Positions 1 through 9,623 are shown, counted from the first letter of the stretch. The stretch: DNA of 64,000 nt from Neolewinella agarilytica (GCF_900110645.1 NZ_FOFB01000002.1:248001-312000); one strand, 5' to 3'. The notes: a model not told the origin generated them from the sequence alone. Made by a program: numbers and translations.

Positions 1-3000
1 ATAACTGTACGGCAGCAGGCGCGCTCGCCATTCAGCAAATGCCCGCAGCGGGCACAATCGTCAGTGGTGCGAACACAGTGGAAACCATCGTTTTTGATAT
101 TGACGACGGCAACGGCAACAGTGCCAGCTGTAGCTTCGACGTGACGTTGATCGACGTTACGAACCCCATGATCACCTGCCCGGCGCCGGGGCCACTCACC
201 CTTGACACGGACTGTTCGGCGACCTTGCCCGACTATACCGGAATGGCCTCCGCAACGGACGATTGTGCGATGAGCGGGCAAATCACTTACGTGCAAAGCC
301 CGGCGGCGGGCACCATCTTGTCTTTTGACGGGGCAAGCGTGATGGTCACCATTACCGCTGATGACGGCAACGGAAATAAGGCCAGCTGTACTTTCCCGGT
401 TACGGCAGAGGATACGACTCCGCCGATGATTGTCTGTCCGGCAGACCGGGACGAGAACGTCAGCGCTGGCTGTGACTTTACGCTGCCGGATTATACCGGC
501 GAGGCCGCAGCGATGGACAACTGCTCCGACGGCCCCGCCATTACGATCACCCAGAGCCCGGCAGTAGGAACGGTAATTCCTGAAGCACAACTCGACCTGC
601 CACAGACTATTACCCTGACGGCCACCGATGCCGCCGGAAACAGCCAGAGCTGTACTTTCGAAATTACCCCCGTGGACGAGACGGACCCAAGCATCGTCTG
701 TCCGGCCTCACAGACCATTCTGCTGAACGCCGCCAACTGTGACGCCACGCTGGGAGACTACACCTCCCTGTCAACACCGCTGGACAATTGTTCGGACCCG
801 ATGGCGATCACCGTTACCCAGAACATCGCCCCCGGAACGGTCTTCAACGGTCTGGTGCCTCCGAGTATTACCGTCACCCTGACGGCAGAAGACGAATCCG
901 GAAACACGGCAGATTGTTCCTTTACCGTCTTTATTGAAGATGAGATCGACCCGACGGTAGATTGCTCAGCGGCCAACCAAACCATTGCGCTGGACGAGAA
1001 TTGCAACGGCGAGATGCCGGACCTGATTCCGACATTGATTACGGATGATAACTGTTCGGCCAATGTATTGACCATCATTCAGGAGCCCGCAGCGGGCTCG
1101 CAGTTCGGGGGAGATGGAACTATGGTGCCGGTTACCTTCACGGTGACAGACGCCAGTGGCAACGAAGTGACCTGTATGGCGACGGTAACCTTTGAAGACC
1201 AGACGCCGCCGAACCCGGTCGTTTGCCCGGTCGATCAGGAATTGAACGTAGATGATAGTTGTCCGGTCCCACTACCGGATTATACCGACGGCGCAACAGT
1301 ATTGGACAACTGCCGGGCCCAGGAAGACATTATTATTACTCAGTCTCCCGCTCCCGGAACAATGTTGATGACGGCCGGAACGGTCGTCACCGTTACGCTG
1401 ACCGCCGATGATGGTAACGGGAATACGGCGGACTGTACGTTTGACGTAACCCTGGTGGATGAAAACGCTCTGGATATTACCTGCCCCGGAGGACAGATCG
1501 TGATTGCCAGTAGCGACAATTGCGACGGTGTATTTGAAGACTATACCGCTCTGGTAACCGCCGTGAATGAATGTATGGTGCCGGCAGCAGGCGTGACATA
1601 CATCCAAAGCCCGGTAGCCGGAACGGTGCTTGCCCTGCCTGATCTGGACGTCCCGCAAACGGTAAGCATTACGGCGCTGGACCTGAATAACAACCCTTCC
1701 AGCTGTACGTTTGAGGTGACTCTGGTCGACACCTTACCGCCGGTGATGGTATGCCCGATGGACATTGACACCGTCGTACGGGCAGCTTGTGATTTCACTT
1801 TCCCGGATTATCGCGACCTGGCCGACATCATGGATAATTGTGCTGACCGGACGGAACTGACCATCACCCAAAGTCCCCCGCCGGGCAGCGGCCTGATCGG
1901 GCCGGACTTTACACAAACGGTTACCATCACCGCAACGGACCCGAGCGGTAACCGGAGCCAGTGTACGTTTGATTTGACGGTTTCTGATGATTTGCCACCG
2001 CTGCTCACCTGCCCGGAGCCGGATACGCTGTTGGCCAACGGAGATTGTGAAGTGACCATCGGGGACTACCGCGGCAGGGCACTGGCTACCGATAATTGTA
2101 CGGCGCAGGATGATATTATTCTCACCCAGGACCCTGCTCCGGGAACGGTGATCATGGGGCATTTGACGACAGAAATTATCACCATAACCGCTACTGACGG
2201 AAGTGGAAACATGACCACTTGCACCTTCCCCGTAACGGCAAAAGACGAAGAGGTGCCGGAAGTGAATTGTCCGGGTGATCAAACCGTTCGCCCCGATGCG
2301 GACTGTAATGCGCTGTTACCCGACTACCGCAAAGATGTAGTTGCTACGGATAACTGTACCAGCCCGGGAGCCATCACGCTCACCCAGCGCCCGGCCCCGG
2401 GAACGGTGCTTAACGGTCAGGGCGACGCGCTGGACGTGACGATGATTGCCGATGATGGTAACGGCAATATCGATAGCTGTACTTTCCGGGTCACCCTGGA
2501 AGACAACGTACCGCCTTCGATCAGTTGCCCGGCAGATAAGACCATCGATCTGGATGACAACTGTGCCTACGACCTCGAAGACCTCACCACTCAGGTGGAC
2601 GTGTTGGATAATTGTACGGCGGAGGCTGATATCATCGTAACTCAGAATATCGGAATCGGACAAACCTTCACCGGAGACGGGACGGAGATTGTCGTTACCC
2701 TCACGGCGGACGACCGGAACGGAAATACGGCGCAGTGCGTGAGCCGGATTACGCTGGTGGACACGACGGACCCGACAATCGAATGCCCGGCAGATCAGGA
2801 GATATTCGTAGACGCCGGCTGTAATGCTCTGGTGCCGGATTACCGCAACGCAACGGTAGAGGACAATTGTACGGTTCCGGCAGCGATTGTGGTGACGCAG
2901 TCGCCCGCTCCGGGAACGAGTTTTAGCGGCCACAACACCAGCCAGGAAATCACCCTGACGGCAGATGATGGCAACGGTAATACGGTGAGTTGCTCCTTTA

Positions 3001-6000
3001 TGCTCACATTGCTGGACAATACCCCGCCGACGATTAGTTGCCCGCCAACGCAGGAAATCTTTGTGGACGGAAGCTGCACGGAGGTGCTGCCCGATTATAT
3101 CCCACTCGCCACTGCTGCTGACAACTGTTCCCCGGCACCTGCGATCGCGCAAAATAATCCTGCCGGTACTTCCCTGACGGGGCTTGGTACGGAGATGGTG
3201 ACCCTTACGGCCGATGACGGTAATGGCAACACCAGCAGTTGTACCTTCATGGTGGAGGTGAAAGACAATACTCCCCCGGAATTGAGTTGTCCGCCACTAA
3301 GTGTCATCCCCGCCGACCCGGGCTGTGTAGTGACGATTGCAGACTACCGCGACAGCATCATGGTGACCGATAACTGTGGGCCGATGAGTGCACAGATGGG
3401 GGCGCTGACGCTGGTGCAAAGTCCGCTTGCCGGAGCAATGATTGATGGCCTGAACGCCACGCAAAGCGTGACCATCACCGCCACTGACCCCTCCGGAAAC
3501 ATGACCTCCTGTGTCATCACCGTTGAGCTGGCCGATACCACCCGGCCCACGATCATCTGCCCGAACGATACCACACTCGCCGTTGACGCCGCCTGCGCTG
3601 CCTTGATTCCGGATTATACCTCCCTGGCGGAAACCGCCGACAATTGTAATGACCCTGCGGGAATCACGGTCACTCAGGTGCCGGTGCCCGGCACCATGGT
3701 AAGCGACGAAGCGAGCCTGATTACCGTCACCCTGACGGCCACCGACGAAAGTGGCAACAGCCTGAGTTGTGACTTCAGTGTGCAACTCATTGACAGCATC
3801 CCGCCGATGATCACCTGCCCGGCGGATGATCTGATCAGCGTAGACGGTGCCTGTGAAATCATGCTGCCCGACTACCGGCCTAATGCTGCCCCGACGGATA
3901 ACTGCTCCGACCCCACCGCCATTACCCTTACGCAAATCCCCGCTCCCGGTACGCCGCTCAGCGGCGATGGCACTACTCAGGAAGTAACCATCATCGCCAC
4001 CGATGAGTCGGGCAATATCGATAGCTGTAAGCTCAGGGTGGTCCTCGAAGACAGTACCGAACCGATGATCACCTGCCCCGCTGATCAGGAACTGACCGCT
4101 GACGACGATTGTGAAGTCGTAATCCCGGATTACACCAGTGTTGCCACTGCCAGCAGTGCGTGTGATCAGAGCATGATCACGATCACTCAGGTGCCAGCTA
4201 TTGGTACAACGATCAGTGGCCATAACGCGACCGAAACCATTACCCTGACGGCCACGGACGCCAGTGGAAACATGACAAACTGCAGCTTTATGGTCACGCT
4301 ACTGGACCGTGAACCGCCAACCATCACCGTCTGCCAGAACGATACGACGGGCATACTGACGGCCAGCTGTGAATATACCCTGCCTGACTACTGGGCCATT
4401 GGTCCGGCGACTGCCGAAGACAACTGCCGCCCGACCGGAACAAGCGCGACAACGGCCACCGGCGACCAGATCGTCTACACCCAAACGCCGCCTCCGGGAA
4501 CGGTGCTGATGGATGCTTTCACGGTGACCACCATCACCCTGACGGCCGATGACGGCAACGGGAACACGGTTAGCTGTGACTTTGAGCTCTCGCTGGTGGA
4601 CACGATCTCGCCCACCATCGTCTGCCCGATGGACACGGTCGCCAACCCCGATGCCGGCTGTGACTTCGCCCTGGAGGATTACCGCAGCCGGGCACAGGTA
4701 GCGGATAACTGCACGGATAACGGCGATCTGGTTGTTACCCAAAGCCCACCCGCCGGAACGGTCATCAGCGGACAGGCCTTCAGCCAGGACATTACCCTGA
4801 CGGTAGAGGACGCCAGTGGGAACACGACTTCCTGTACGTTCAATCTGATGCTGCAGGACACGATCTCGCCCAGCATCGACTGCCCGGCGAACCAAACGGA
4901 AGAACTGACAGCGGACTGTGAATTCACGGTGCCGGACTACACCGATGAAGCGGTAACGAACGATAACTGTACGGATCCGACGATGATTACCGTCACCCAA
5001 AGTCCGCTGGCCGGAACGGTCATTACTGATCAGAACGAAGGGGATAGCTTCACGGTCACTCTGACGGCTGATGACGGTAACGGAAATACAATGAGCTGTG
5101 ACTTTACGGTTATCCTTGATGATGTTATCGCGCCGGTACTCAGCTGTCCGATGGACTCTACCATTTACGTTGATGCGGGCTGTATGGCATTACTGCCGGA
5201 TCTGGTAGCCGTGACAACTGCTACCGATAACTGTGCTGATGCCACCGGTGGGAGTGGTATTGTTATCACCCAGTCTCCGCTGGCGCTGACCGAATACAGC
5301 AGTGACGATACAGAAGTAGCGGTTGTTTTGATGGCCGATGATGGGAACGGTAATACGAGCCAGTGTGTCGTGACGGTCACGCTGCAGGATACGATCAGCC
5401 CGATGATCACCTGCCCGGACAACGAAGTGCTGATCGCTGACGCAAGCTGTGAAGTGGAGCTGCCGGACTACCGCCCTCAGGCCATCGCCTCCGATAATTG
5501 TACCGGTAGTGGAAGCATCACGGTCACTCAGGATATTGCTCCCGGAACGACCTTCAGCGAAGACGGGACGACGCAGGTCGTCACCCTCACCGCGGACGAT
5601 GGCAACGGAAACACCAGCAGCTGTACGCTGGAAATCAGTGTAGACGATACGACCGCTCCGACGATTGAGTGTCCACCGACGCAGACGCAGTTTACGGACG
5701 GCAGCTGTACGGACGAATTGCTGGATTATACCGCCCAGGCAACGGTGATGGACAATTGTACGGATCCGTCGATGATCACCGTCACCCAGGACCCCGCACC
5801 CGGCTTTACGTTGGATGGCGTAGGCTCCACTACGGTTACCCTGACGGCTGACGACGGCAACGGGAATACAACCTCCTGTTCGTTTGTGGTGCTGCTGGAA
5901 GATAACGACGCCCCTGGCATTACCTGCCCGGATGCACAGGACATCGACTTCGGCGTAGACTGTGGCTTTACGCTGCCCGACTACCGTGACCTGGCCTTAT

Positions 6001-6830
6001 TGACGGACAACTGCGTAGTCACCCCGCTGATCATCACCCAGTCTCCGTCCATAGACACCGTTTTAACCGACCTGGGCACCAGCCAGGAGGTTACCCTGAC
6101 GGTAACGGACAACAGCGGCAACTCCGCCAGCTGTTCCTTTACGGTGACGACCGTGAGCGATTCGCCGCCACCGGCGACTAACACCGTCATGCTGGCCGTC
6201 GTGAACCGCCCAACGGGCAGTGGTACCGTCAACCTTGACGATGCCTTCGACAATGCAGCCACCTCCAACCTGAGTGGCATTGACCTCGATGGAATGCTCA
6301 ACCCCGGCTTTGCGCCCTTCCTCGTAACCTACTACACCTCGATGGCGGATGCCGATGCGGAAACCGGGGCCATCCCCGCAGCAGCCTTCGACCCTGCCAT
6401 CCGCGGAGAGGTGGTGATTGCCCGGATCGAAGATCCGGAGACGGGCTGTTTCACCCTGAGTCAGATATTGATTAAGCCCCGTGATCCGGGCATCAGCGGC
6501 GCCGTTGATTCCGTTGTTTGTAACAGACCCGGTACCGTATTGAAGATTGACGGACTGCCCAGCCCCGGTGGCCAGGGCACCGTCATCGACCGCCATCAAT
6601 GGCGGCTGATTGATGCGGGCACCACCCGCATCACCGATGCCTCCCTGATGAACACCGACCAACAGGTGATCATGATCCCTACCCAGGGCCTGAGCTCCGG
6701 CACTTTCACCCTCGAATACCAGTTCTTCGAAGACTACGGCGACGGGCCGGAGGTGCCTTCCGTACCGCGTACGATTGAGGTACAGCTCAACAATGTTGGC
6801 GGCGGGAATTTCTTTTGGGATGGGAATTAG
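1..6830 (+). CDS. Giant HYR-repeat secreted protein, 5' partial
   Basis: The open frame enters from the left edge (first whole codon at base 3) and ends in TAG at 6828-6830, so the true N-terminus lies outside the window; the ATG at 39 is internal to a repeat. It holds about 23 complete HYR-like repeats of roughly 85-95 residues plus one cut repeat. Each has the pattern CP..., a second Cys followed by LPDY, DNC, then TQSPAPGT, TADDGNGN and SCxFxVT. Four conserved cysteines per unit suggest disulfide-braced beta-sandwiches on the cell surface. After the last repeat (about 6160) come some 220 residues of different sequence ending in NFFWDGN. I see neither a type A T9SS sorting domain nor a gliding-motility (type B) C-terminal domain, which is odd for such a protein. 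Adhesin or structural function is an inference from the fold family. Confidence 0.85.
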   Translation, partial: NCTAAGALAIQQMPAAGTIVSGANTVETIVFDIDDGNGNSASCSFDVTLIDVTNPMITCPAPGPLTLDTDCSATLPDYTGMASATDDCAMSGQITYVQSPAAGTILSFDGASVMVTITADDGNGNKASCTFPVTAEDTTPPMIVCPADRDENVSAGCDFTLPDYTGEAAAMDNCSDGPAITITQSPAVGTVIPEAQLDLPQTITLTATDAAGNSQSCTFEITPVDETDPSIVCPASQTILLNAANCDATLGDYTSLSTPLDNCSDPMAITVTQNIAPGTVFNGLVPPSITVTLTAEDESGNTADCSFTVFIEDEIDPTVDCSAANQTIALDENCNGEMPDLIPTLITDDNCSANVLTIIQEPAAGSQFGGDGTMVPVTFTVTDASGNEVTCMATVTFEDQTPPNPVVCPVDQELNVDDSCPVPLPDYTDGATVLDNCRAQEDIIITQSPAPGTMLMTAGTVVTVTLTADDGNGNTADCTFDVTLVDENALDITCPGGQIVIASSDNCDGVFEDYTALVTAVNECMVPAAGVTYIQSPVAGTVLALPDLDVPQTVSITALDLNNNPSSCTFEVTLVDTLPPVMVCPMDIDTVVRAACDFTFPDYRDLADIMDNCADRTELTITQSPPPGSGLIGPDFTQTVTITATDPSGNRSQCTFDLTVSDDLPPLLTCPEPDTLLANGDCEVTIGDYRGRALATDNCTAQDDIILTQDPAPGTVIMGHLTTEIITITATDGSGNMTTCTFPVTAKDEEVPEVNCPGDQTVRPDADCNALLPDYRKDVVATDNCTSPGAITLTQRPAPGTVLNGQGDALDVTMIADDGNGNIDSCTFRVTLEDNVPPSISCPADKTIDLDDNCAYDLEDLTTQVDVLDNCTAEADIIVTQNIGIGQTFTGDGTEIVVTLTADDRNGNTAQCVSRITLVDTTDPTIECPADQEIFVDAGCNALVPDYRNATVEDNCTVPAAIVVTQSPAPGTSFSGHNTSQEITLTADDGNGNTVSCSFMLTLLDNTPPTISCPPTQEIFVDGSCTEVLPDYIPLATAADNCSPAPAIAQNNPAGTSLTGLGTEMVTLTADDGNGNTSSCTFMVEVKDNTPPELSCPPLSVIPADPGCVVTIADYRDSIMVTDNCGPMSAQMGALTLVQSPLAGAMIDGLNATQSVTITATDPSGNMTSCVITVELADTTRPTIICPNDTTLAVDAACAALIPDYTSLAETADNCNDPAGITVTQVPVPGTMVSDEASLITVTLTATDESGNSLSCDFSVQLIDSIPPMITCPADDLISVDGACEIMLPDYRPNAAPTDNCSDPTAITLTQIPAPGTPLSGDGTTQEVTIIATDESGNIDSCKLRVVLEDSTEPMITCPADQELTADDDCEVVIPDYTSVATASSACDQSMITITQVPAIGTTISGHNATETITLTATDASGNMTNCSFMVTLLDREPPTITVCQNDTTGILTASCEYTLPDYWAIGPATAEDNCRPTGTSATTATGDQIVYTQTPPPGTVLMDAFTVTTITLTADDGNGNTVSCDFELSLVDTISPTIVCPMDTVANPDAGCDFALEDYRSRAQVADNCTDNGDLVVTQSPPAGTVISGQAFSQDITLTVEDASGNTTSCTFNLMLQDTISPSIDCPANQTEELTADCEFTVPDYTDEAVTNDNCTDPTMITVTQSPLAGTVITDQNEGDSFTVTLTADDGNGNTMSCDFTVILDDVIAPVLSCPMDSTIYVDAGCMALLPDLVAVTTATDNCADATGGSGIVITQSPLALTEYSSDDTEVAVVLMADDGNGNTSQCVVTVTLQDTISPMITCPDNEVLIADASCEVELPDYRPQAIASDNCTGSGSITVTQDIAPGTTFSEDGTTQVVTLTADDGNGNTSSCTLEISVDDTTAPTIECPPTQTQFTDGSCTDELLDYTAQATVMDNCTDPSMITVTQDPAPGFTLDGVGSTTVTLTADDGNGNTTSCSFVVLLEDNDAPGITCPDAQDIDFGVDCGFTLPDYRDLALLTDNCVVTPLIITQSPSIDTVLTDLGTSQEVTLTVTDNSGNSASCSFTVTTVSDSPPPATNTVMLAVVNRPTGSGTVNLDDAFDNAATSNLSGIDLDGMLNPGFAPFLVTYYTSMADADAETGAIPAAAFDPAIRGEVVIARIEDPETGCFTLSQILIKPRDPGISGAVDSVVCNRPGTVLKIDGLPSPGGQGTVIDRHQWRLIDAGTTRITDASLMNTDQQVIMIPTQGLSSGTFTLEYQFFEDYGDGPEVPSVPRTIEVQLNNVGGGNFFWDGN

Positions 6831-6906
6831 GTGGAAGTGATGCTTGGTTTTCGGGTACTAGTGATTGATAGACGCTCTGGAATTTTGAAGCCACTCTAAG
6901 GTTTGG

Positions 6907-7131
6907 ACCCCGGATGGGGTCTACCATCCTTATCCCCGGGTGCCAACCCGGGGATAGAGAGTCTTTCACCGGTCAATACGGCGCCCAGCGCCGTATGGCT
7001 TAAAACAGCTGTATCCTTCCCCGGGTAAGGGCGCTTTGCACCCTCACCCGGGGTTAAGGATATTCGATCCCTAACGGGATCTATAGTTTTAGATCTGTAT
7101 AGGGAGGTCCTACCTTAGCCCTACCCTAAGG
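6907..7131. repeat. Array of six small palindromes filling the gap 6831-7141
   Basis: The gap after the HYR gene holds no gene but a chain of near-perfect dyads, each with a different sequence: 6907-6920 (ACCCCGGATGGGGT), 6931-6956 (11-bp arms, loop GCCA), 6976-6996 (9-bp arms, loop CCA), 7014-7060 (CCCCGGGT arms inside TCCTT/AAGGA), 7066-7081 (GATCCC/GGGATC) and 7113-7131 (CCTTA/TAAGG). None is followed by a clean T-run except weakly, so they look like a REP/BIME-type array rather than one terminator, though the first ones may stop transcription of the HYR gene. Confidence 0.7.
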
Positions 7132-7141
7132 GCTCTCTCCG

Positions 7142-8281
7142 ATGACAGTTAAATCCAAACTCCCCCAAACCACCACCACCATCTTCACTCAGATGAGCCA
7201 GCTGGCCGTCGAGCACGAAGCGATTAACCTCTCGCAGGGCTTTCCCAATTTTCCGGTAGACCAGCGGTTGAAGGATCTGATTAATCACTACGTGCAGGCG
7301 GACTATAACCAGTACGCGCCGATGGTCGGGGTAGGGGAGTTGCGGCAGGCCATTGCCAAAAAGAAGTGGGAGCTTTACGCTAGCCGCCTGGATGCCGAGA
7401 CAGAGATTACCATTACGAATGGTGCCACGGAGGCGATCTTTAGCGCCATTACCGCCCTGGTGCGGGCGGGCGATGAAGTGATCGTCTTCGAGCCGGCCTA
7501 CGACAGCTACGTACCGGCCATTGAGGTGAATGGCGGAGTGGTCGTGCCCCTACAGCTGAGGAGTCCGGACTACCGGGTCGACTGGGACGAAGTCAGGGAC
7601 AAGATTAGCCCCCGTACGCGGATGATCATAATCAATACACCGCACAACCCAACGGGGACGGTGTTTGATAAGACGGACCTGAAGGCATTGCAGTCGATCA
7701 CCGATGATACGGACATCCTGATTCTCTCCGACGAGGTTTATCAGCATCTCATCTTTGACGGTCGGCAGCACGAGAGTGTGCTGCGGTATCCGGACTTATA
7801 CTGCCGGTCCATCGTTACGATGTCCTTCGGAAAAACCTTCCACGCCACGGGCTGGCGGATCGGCTACTGTATTGCCCCGCCGGAGATAACGGCGGAGATC
7901 AGGAAGGTGCACCAGTTCAATACCTTCAGTATCAACCGGCCGTTGCAACACGCGCTGGCGGATTACCTGGCGGAGCCGGAGCACTATCGCCTCCTTCCGG
8001 ATTTTTACCAGCGCAAGCGGGATGTTTTCCGGGAGGCGATGCAGGATACGCCTTTTGAGTTACTGGAATGTTCGGGGACGTATTTTGCGCTGGCGGCTTA
8101 CCGCCAGCTTTCCGACCTCGGTGATCAGGCATTCGCCCGCTGGCTGACCCGGGAAAAAGGAGTGGCGACGATTCCAATTTCTTCCTTCTATTCTGACGGG
8201 ACGGATGAGCACATTGTCCGCTTCTGTTTTGCGAAGACAGAGGAGAGCTTACTGGCGGCGGCGGAGCGGTTGAAAAGGTGA
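7142..8281 (+). CDS. PLP-dependent methionine/glutamine-type aminotransferase (YbdL-like)
   Basis: Class I/II aminotransferase of 379 residues, the usual length of the YbdL/kynurenine aminotransferase group. The N-terminus (INLSQGFPNFP) is typical of that group. Other landmarks are NTPHNPTG for cofactor contact, the Schiff-base lysine K231 in SFGKTFHATGWRIGY, and the C-terminal RFCFAK arginine for the substrate carboxylate. Family members transaminate methionine, glutamine or aromatic amino acids with 2-oxo acids, for example in recycling of 4-methylthio-2-oxobutyrate. The next gene is an omega-amidase, the classic partner that removes 2-oxoglutaramate or related amides, which supports a glutamine-using reaction. 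No clear ribosome binding site; ATG chosen by alignment with the family N-terminus. Confidence 0.85.
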   Translation: MTVKSKLPQTTTTIFTQMSQLAVEHEAINLSQGFPNFPVDQRLKDLINHYVQADYNQYAPMVGVGELRQAIAKKKWELYASRLDAETEITITNGATEAIFSAITALVRAGDEVIVFEPAYDSYVPAIEVNGGVVVPLQLRSPDYRVDWDEVRDKISPRTRMIIINTPHNPTGTVFDKTDLKALQSITDDTDILILSDEVYQHLIFDGRQHESVLRYPDLYCRSIVTMSFGKTFHATGWRIGYCIAPPEITAEIRKVHQFNTFSINRPLQHALADYLAEPEHYRLLPDFYQRKRDVFREAMQDTPFELLECSGTYFALAAYRQLSDLGDQAFARWLTREKGVATIPISSFYSDGTDEHIVRFCFAKTEESLLAAAERLKR

Positions 8282-8304
8282 TGCTTTGCTCCTTATCCCC
8301 TTTC

Positions 8305-8359
8305 TTGCACCTGCGTCCGCGCCCAAATGATGGCTATTCTGGCGCGGCCGCAGGTGCAA
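8305..8359. repeat. Inverted pair of the dispersed TGCACCTGCGTCCGCGCC word
   Basis: One copy reads forward at 8305-8324 and a second reads in reverse at 8341-8359; the arms match at 18 of 19 positions across a 16-nt spacer. It sits just after the aminotransferase stop and could fold as a strong hairpin terminator, though no T-run follows. This is the only place where two copies face each other. Confidence 0.8.
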
Positions 8360-8387
8360 TGGAAGCTTGAAGGGGCAAAGAGACGGT

Positions 8388-8436
8388 CATCGGATGCGTT
8401 TTTTGCCTGACGTAGTCGGCAAAAACTCATCCGATG
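8388..8436. repeat. Hairpin repeat A, copy 1 (CATCGGATG family)
   Basis: Outer arms CATCGGATG / CATCCGATG enclose inner arms TTTTTTGCC / GGCAAAAA with a short centre GACGTAGTC-like. A related copy lies at 9285-9335 on the far side of the omega-amidase gene. Confidence 0.75.
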
Positions 8437-8498
8437 TCTCGGCTCGATTATCTGCTTTCAATGAAAGTCCTACATTGCCTATTCCTAATCGTCTAAAC

Positions 8499-9278
8499 AT
8501 GACCGACCTCCACGTCACCCTCCTCCAATCCAGCATCGTCTGGCACGATCCCTCCGCCAACCTGAGGCACTACGCCGGGATGATGGCCACGATCGAGGGG
8601 CCAACCGATCTCATCATCCTGCCCGAAATGTTTACCACCGGCTTCACGATGGAGCCTGCACTTCACCCGGAAACCATGGGCGGAACGGCCATGCTGTGGA
8701 TGAAGGTACAGGCCGCGAAATATCAGGCCGCTGTGGTGGGCAGCCTGGTGATGGAAGCAGACGGTAAATTCTTCAACCGCCTGATCTGGATGAACCCGGA
8801 CGGCAGCTACCACACCTACGATAAACGCCACCGCTTCGCCATGGCCGGCGAGCATGAACACTACGAAGCCGGGCGGGAACGGCTGATCGTCGACTATCGT
8901 GGCTGGCGCATCTGCCCGCTCATCTGTTACGACCTCCGCTTTCCGGTCTGGGCGCGCAACCAAAACGACTACGACCTGCTGATCTACACCGCAAACTGGC
9001 CGGACAAACGATCCTACGACTGGCGGACTTTGCTCAAAGCACGCGCCATTGAAAACCAGTGCTACGTCGCGGCGGTAAACCGGGTCGGTACGGACGCTAA
9101 CGGCTTTGCCTACAACGGCGATAGCTGCATCATCGACCCCGGCTGGCGACACACCCTCTACCACGTAGAAAAAGTGGAGGCTGTGCACACGGAGACTCTC
9201 TCGGCAGCTCACTTACAGGAGGTGAGAAAACGCCTGCCCTTTTTACGGGACGGGGATGATTTTCAGATAAGCCGCTGA
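8499..9278 (+). CDS. Omega-amidase of the nitrilase superfamily (YafV-like)
   Basis: C-N hydrolase of 259 residues when started at the ATG at 8499 (MTDLHVTLLQ); the open frame extends upstream only through repeat A and a TTG, so that extension is rejected. The catalytic triad is visible: E43 in LPEMFTTGF, K109 in YDKRHRF and C143 in ICYDLRFPVW. YafV-type enzymes hydrolyse 2-oxoglutaramate or 2-oxosuccinamate, the products of glutamine or asparagine transaminases, pulling those transaminations forward. Placement directly after a YbdL-like aminotransferase fits this salvage role. Cytoplasmic, no signal peptide. Confidence 0.85.
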   Translation: MTDLHVTLLQSSIVWHDPSANLRHYAGMMATIEGPTDLIILPEMFTTGFTMEPALHPETMGGTAMLWMKVQAAKYQAAVVGSLVMEADGKFFNRLIWMNPDGSYHTYDKRHRFAMAGEHEHYEAGRERLIVDYRGWRICPLICYDLRFPVWARNQNDYDLLIYTANWPDKRSYDWRTLLKARAIENQCYVAAVNRVGTDANGFAYNGDSCIIDPGWRHTLYHVEKVEAVHTETLSAAHLQEVRKRLPFLRDGDDFQISR

Positions 9279-9284
9279 TTTTCT

Positions 9285-9335
9285 CATCGGATGCCTCTTT
9301 GGGCCTGACGGAGTCGGGCCAAAGTCCATCCAGTG
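9285..9335. repeat. Hairpin repeat A, copy 2
   Basis: CATCGGATG at 9285-9293 and CATCCAGTG at 9327-9335 flank inner arms TTTGGGCC / GGCCAAA. The layout and central CTGACGnAGTCGG match copy 1 at 8388-8436, while the stem bases differ in a compensated way. It follows the omega-amidase stop within 10 nt. Confidence 0.7.
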
Positions 9336-9394
9336 TGTAAGATCAGGTGTACAACCAATCGCACTTACCCCCTTCTCCCTTTACTCTCTTACCC

Positions 9395-9517
9395 CTCTTC
9401 CGGACGGACCCGGAGCTGGCGCTGTATGGACGGTATGTAGTGCCGCAGCGGTTACTGGAGGAGGGCTTTGATTTCCGGTTTCCTGACTTGGAGGGGGCTT
9501 TGGGGAATTTGGTGTGA
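9395..9517 (+). pseudogene. C-terminal remnant of a TIGR01777 (YfcH-like) epimerase
   Basis: An unannotated frame of 40 codons ending in TGA reads LFRTDPELALYGRYVVPQ followed by RLLEEGFDFRFPDLEGAL. This closely resembles the end of TIGR01777 NAD-dependent epimerase proteins, which finish with a PxRLLEAGFxFRYPxLExAL pattern. The upstream frame is not recognisably part of that family and no Rossmann fold precedes it, so the gene appears to have lost about 260 residues. The rest of the gap 9279-9623 holds hairpin repeat A and repeat B. The assignment rests on memory of the family tail and has not been tested by a search. Confidence 0.55.
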
Positions 9518-9526
9518 CTTGCCCCT

Positions 9527-9564
9527 CCGGGTGCGCTTCGCGGCGGCCTTTGGCGGTCAGCCGG
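9527..9564 (-). repeat. Repeat B, copy 1 (CCGGCTGACCGCC...GCGCACCCGG)
   Basis: On the minus strand this reads CCGGCTGACCGCC, then a variable middle, then GCGAAGCGCACCCGG. The same word recurs at 19464-19501, 46587 and 48486 on the plus strand. It starts 10 nt after the epimerase remnant. Confidence 0.65.
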
Positions 9565-9623
9565 AGGATAAGCAGTCTGCAAACCCGTATTTTTAGAACA
9601 TGCCAAACACGAAACCGCCATAG

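Noticed and set aside
1734..4223. Several long open frames on the minus strand across the HYR gene
   Set aside because: They follow the repeat period of the plus-strand gene and have no domain, signal or family sequence; they are mirror frames of a Cys/Asp-rich repeat.
8367..8498. Longer omega-amidase start
   Set aside because: It starts at TTG, runs through hairpin repeat A and has no family sequence.
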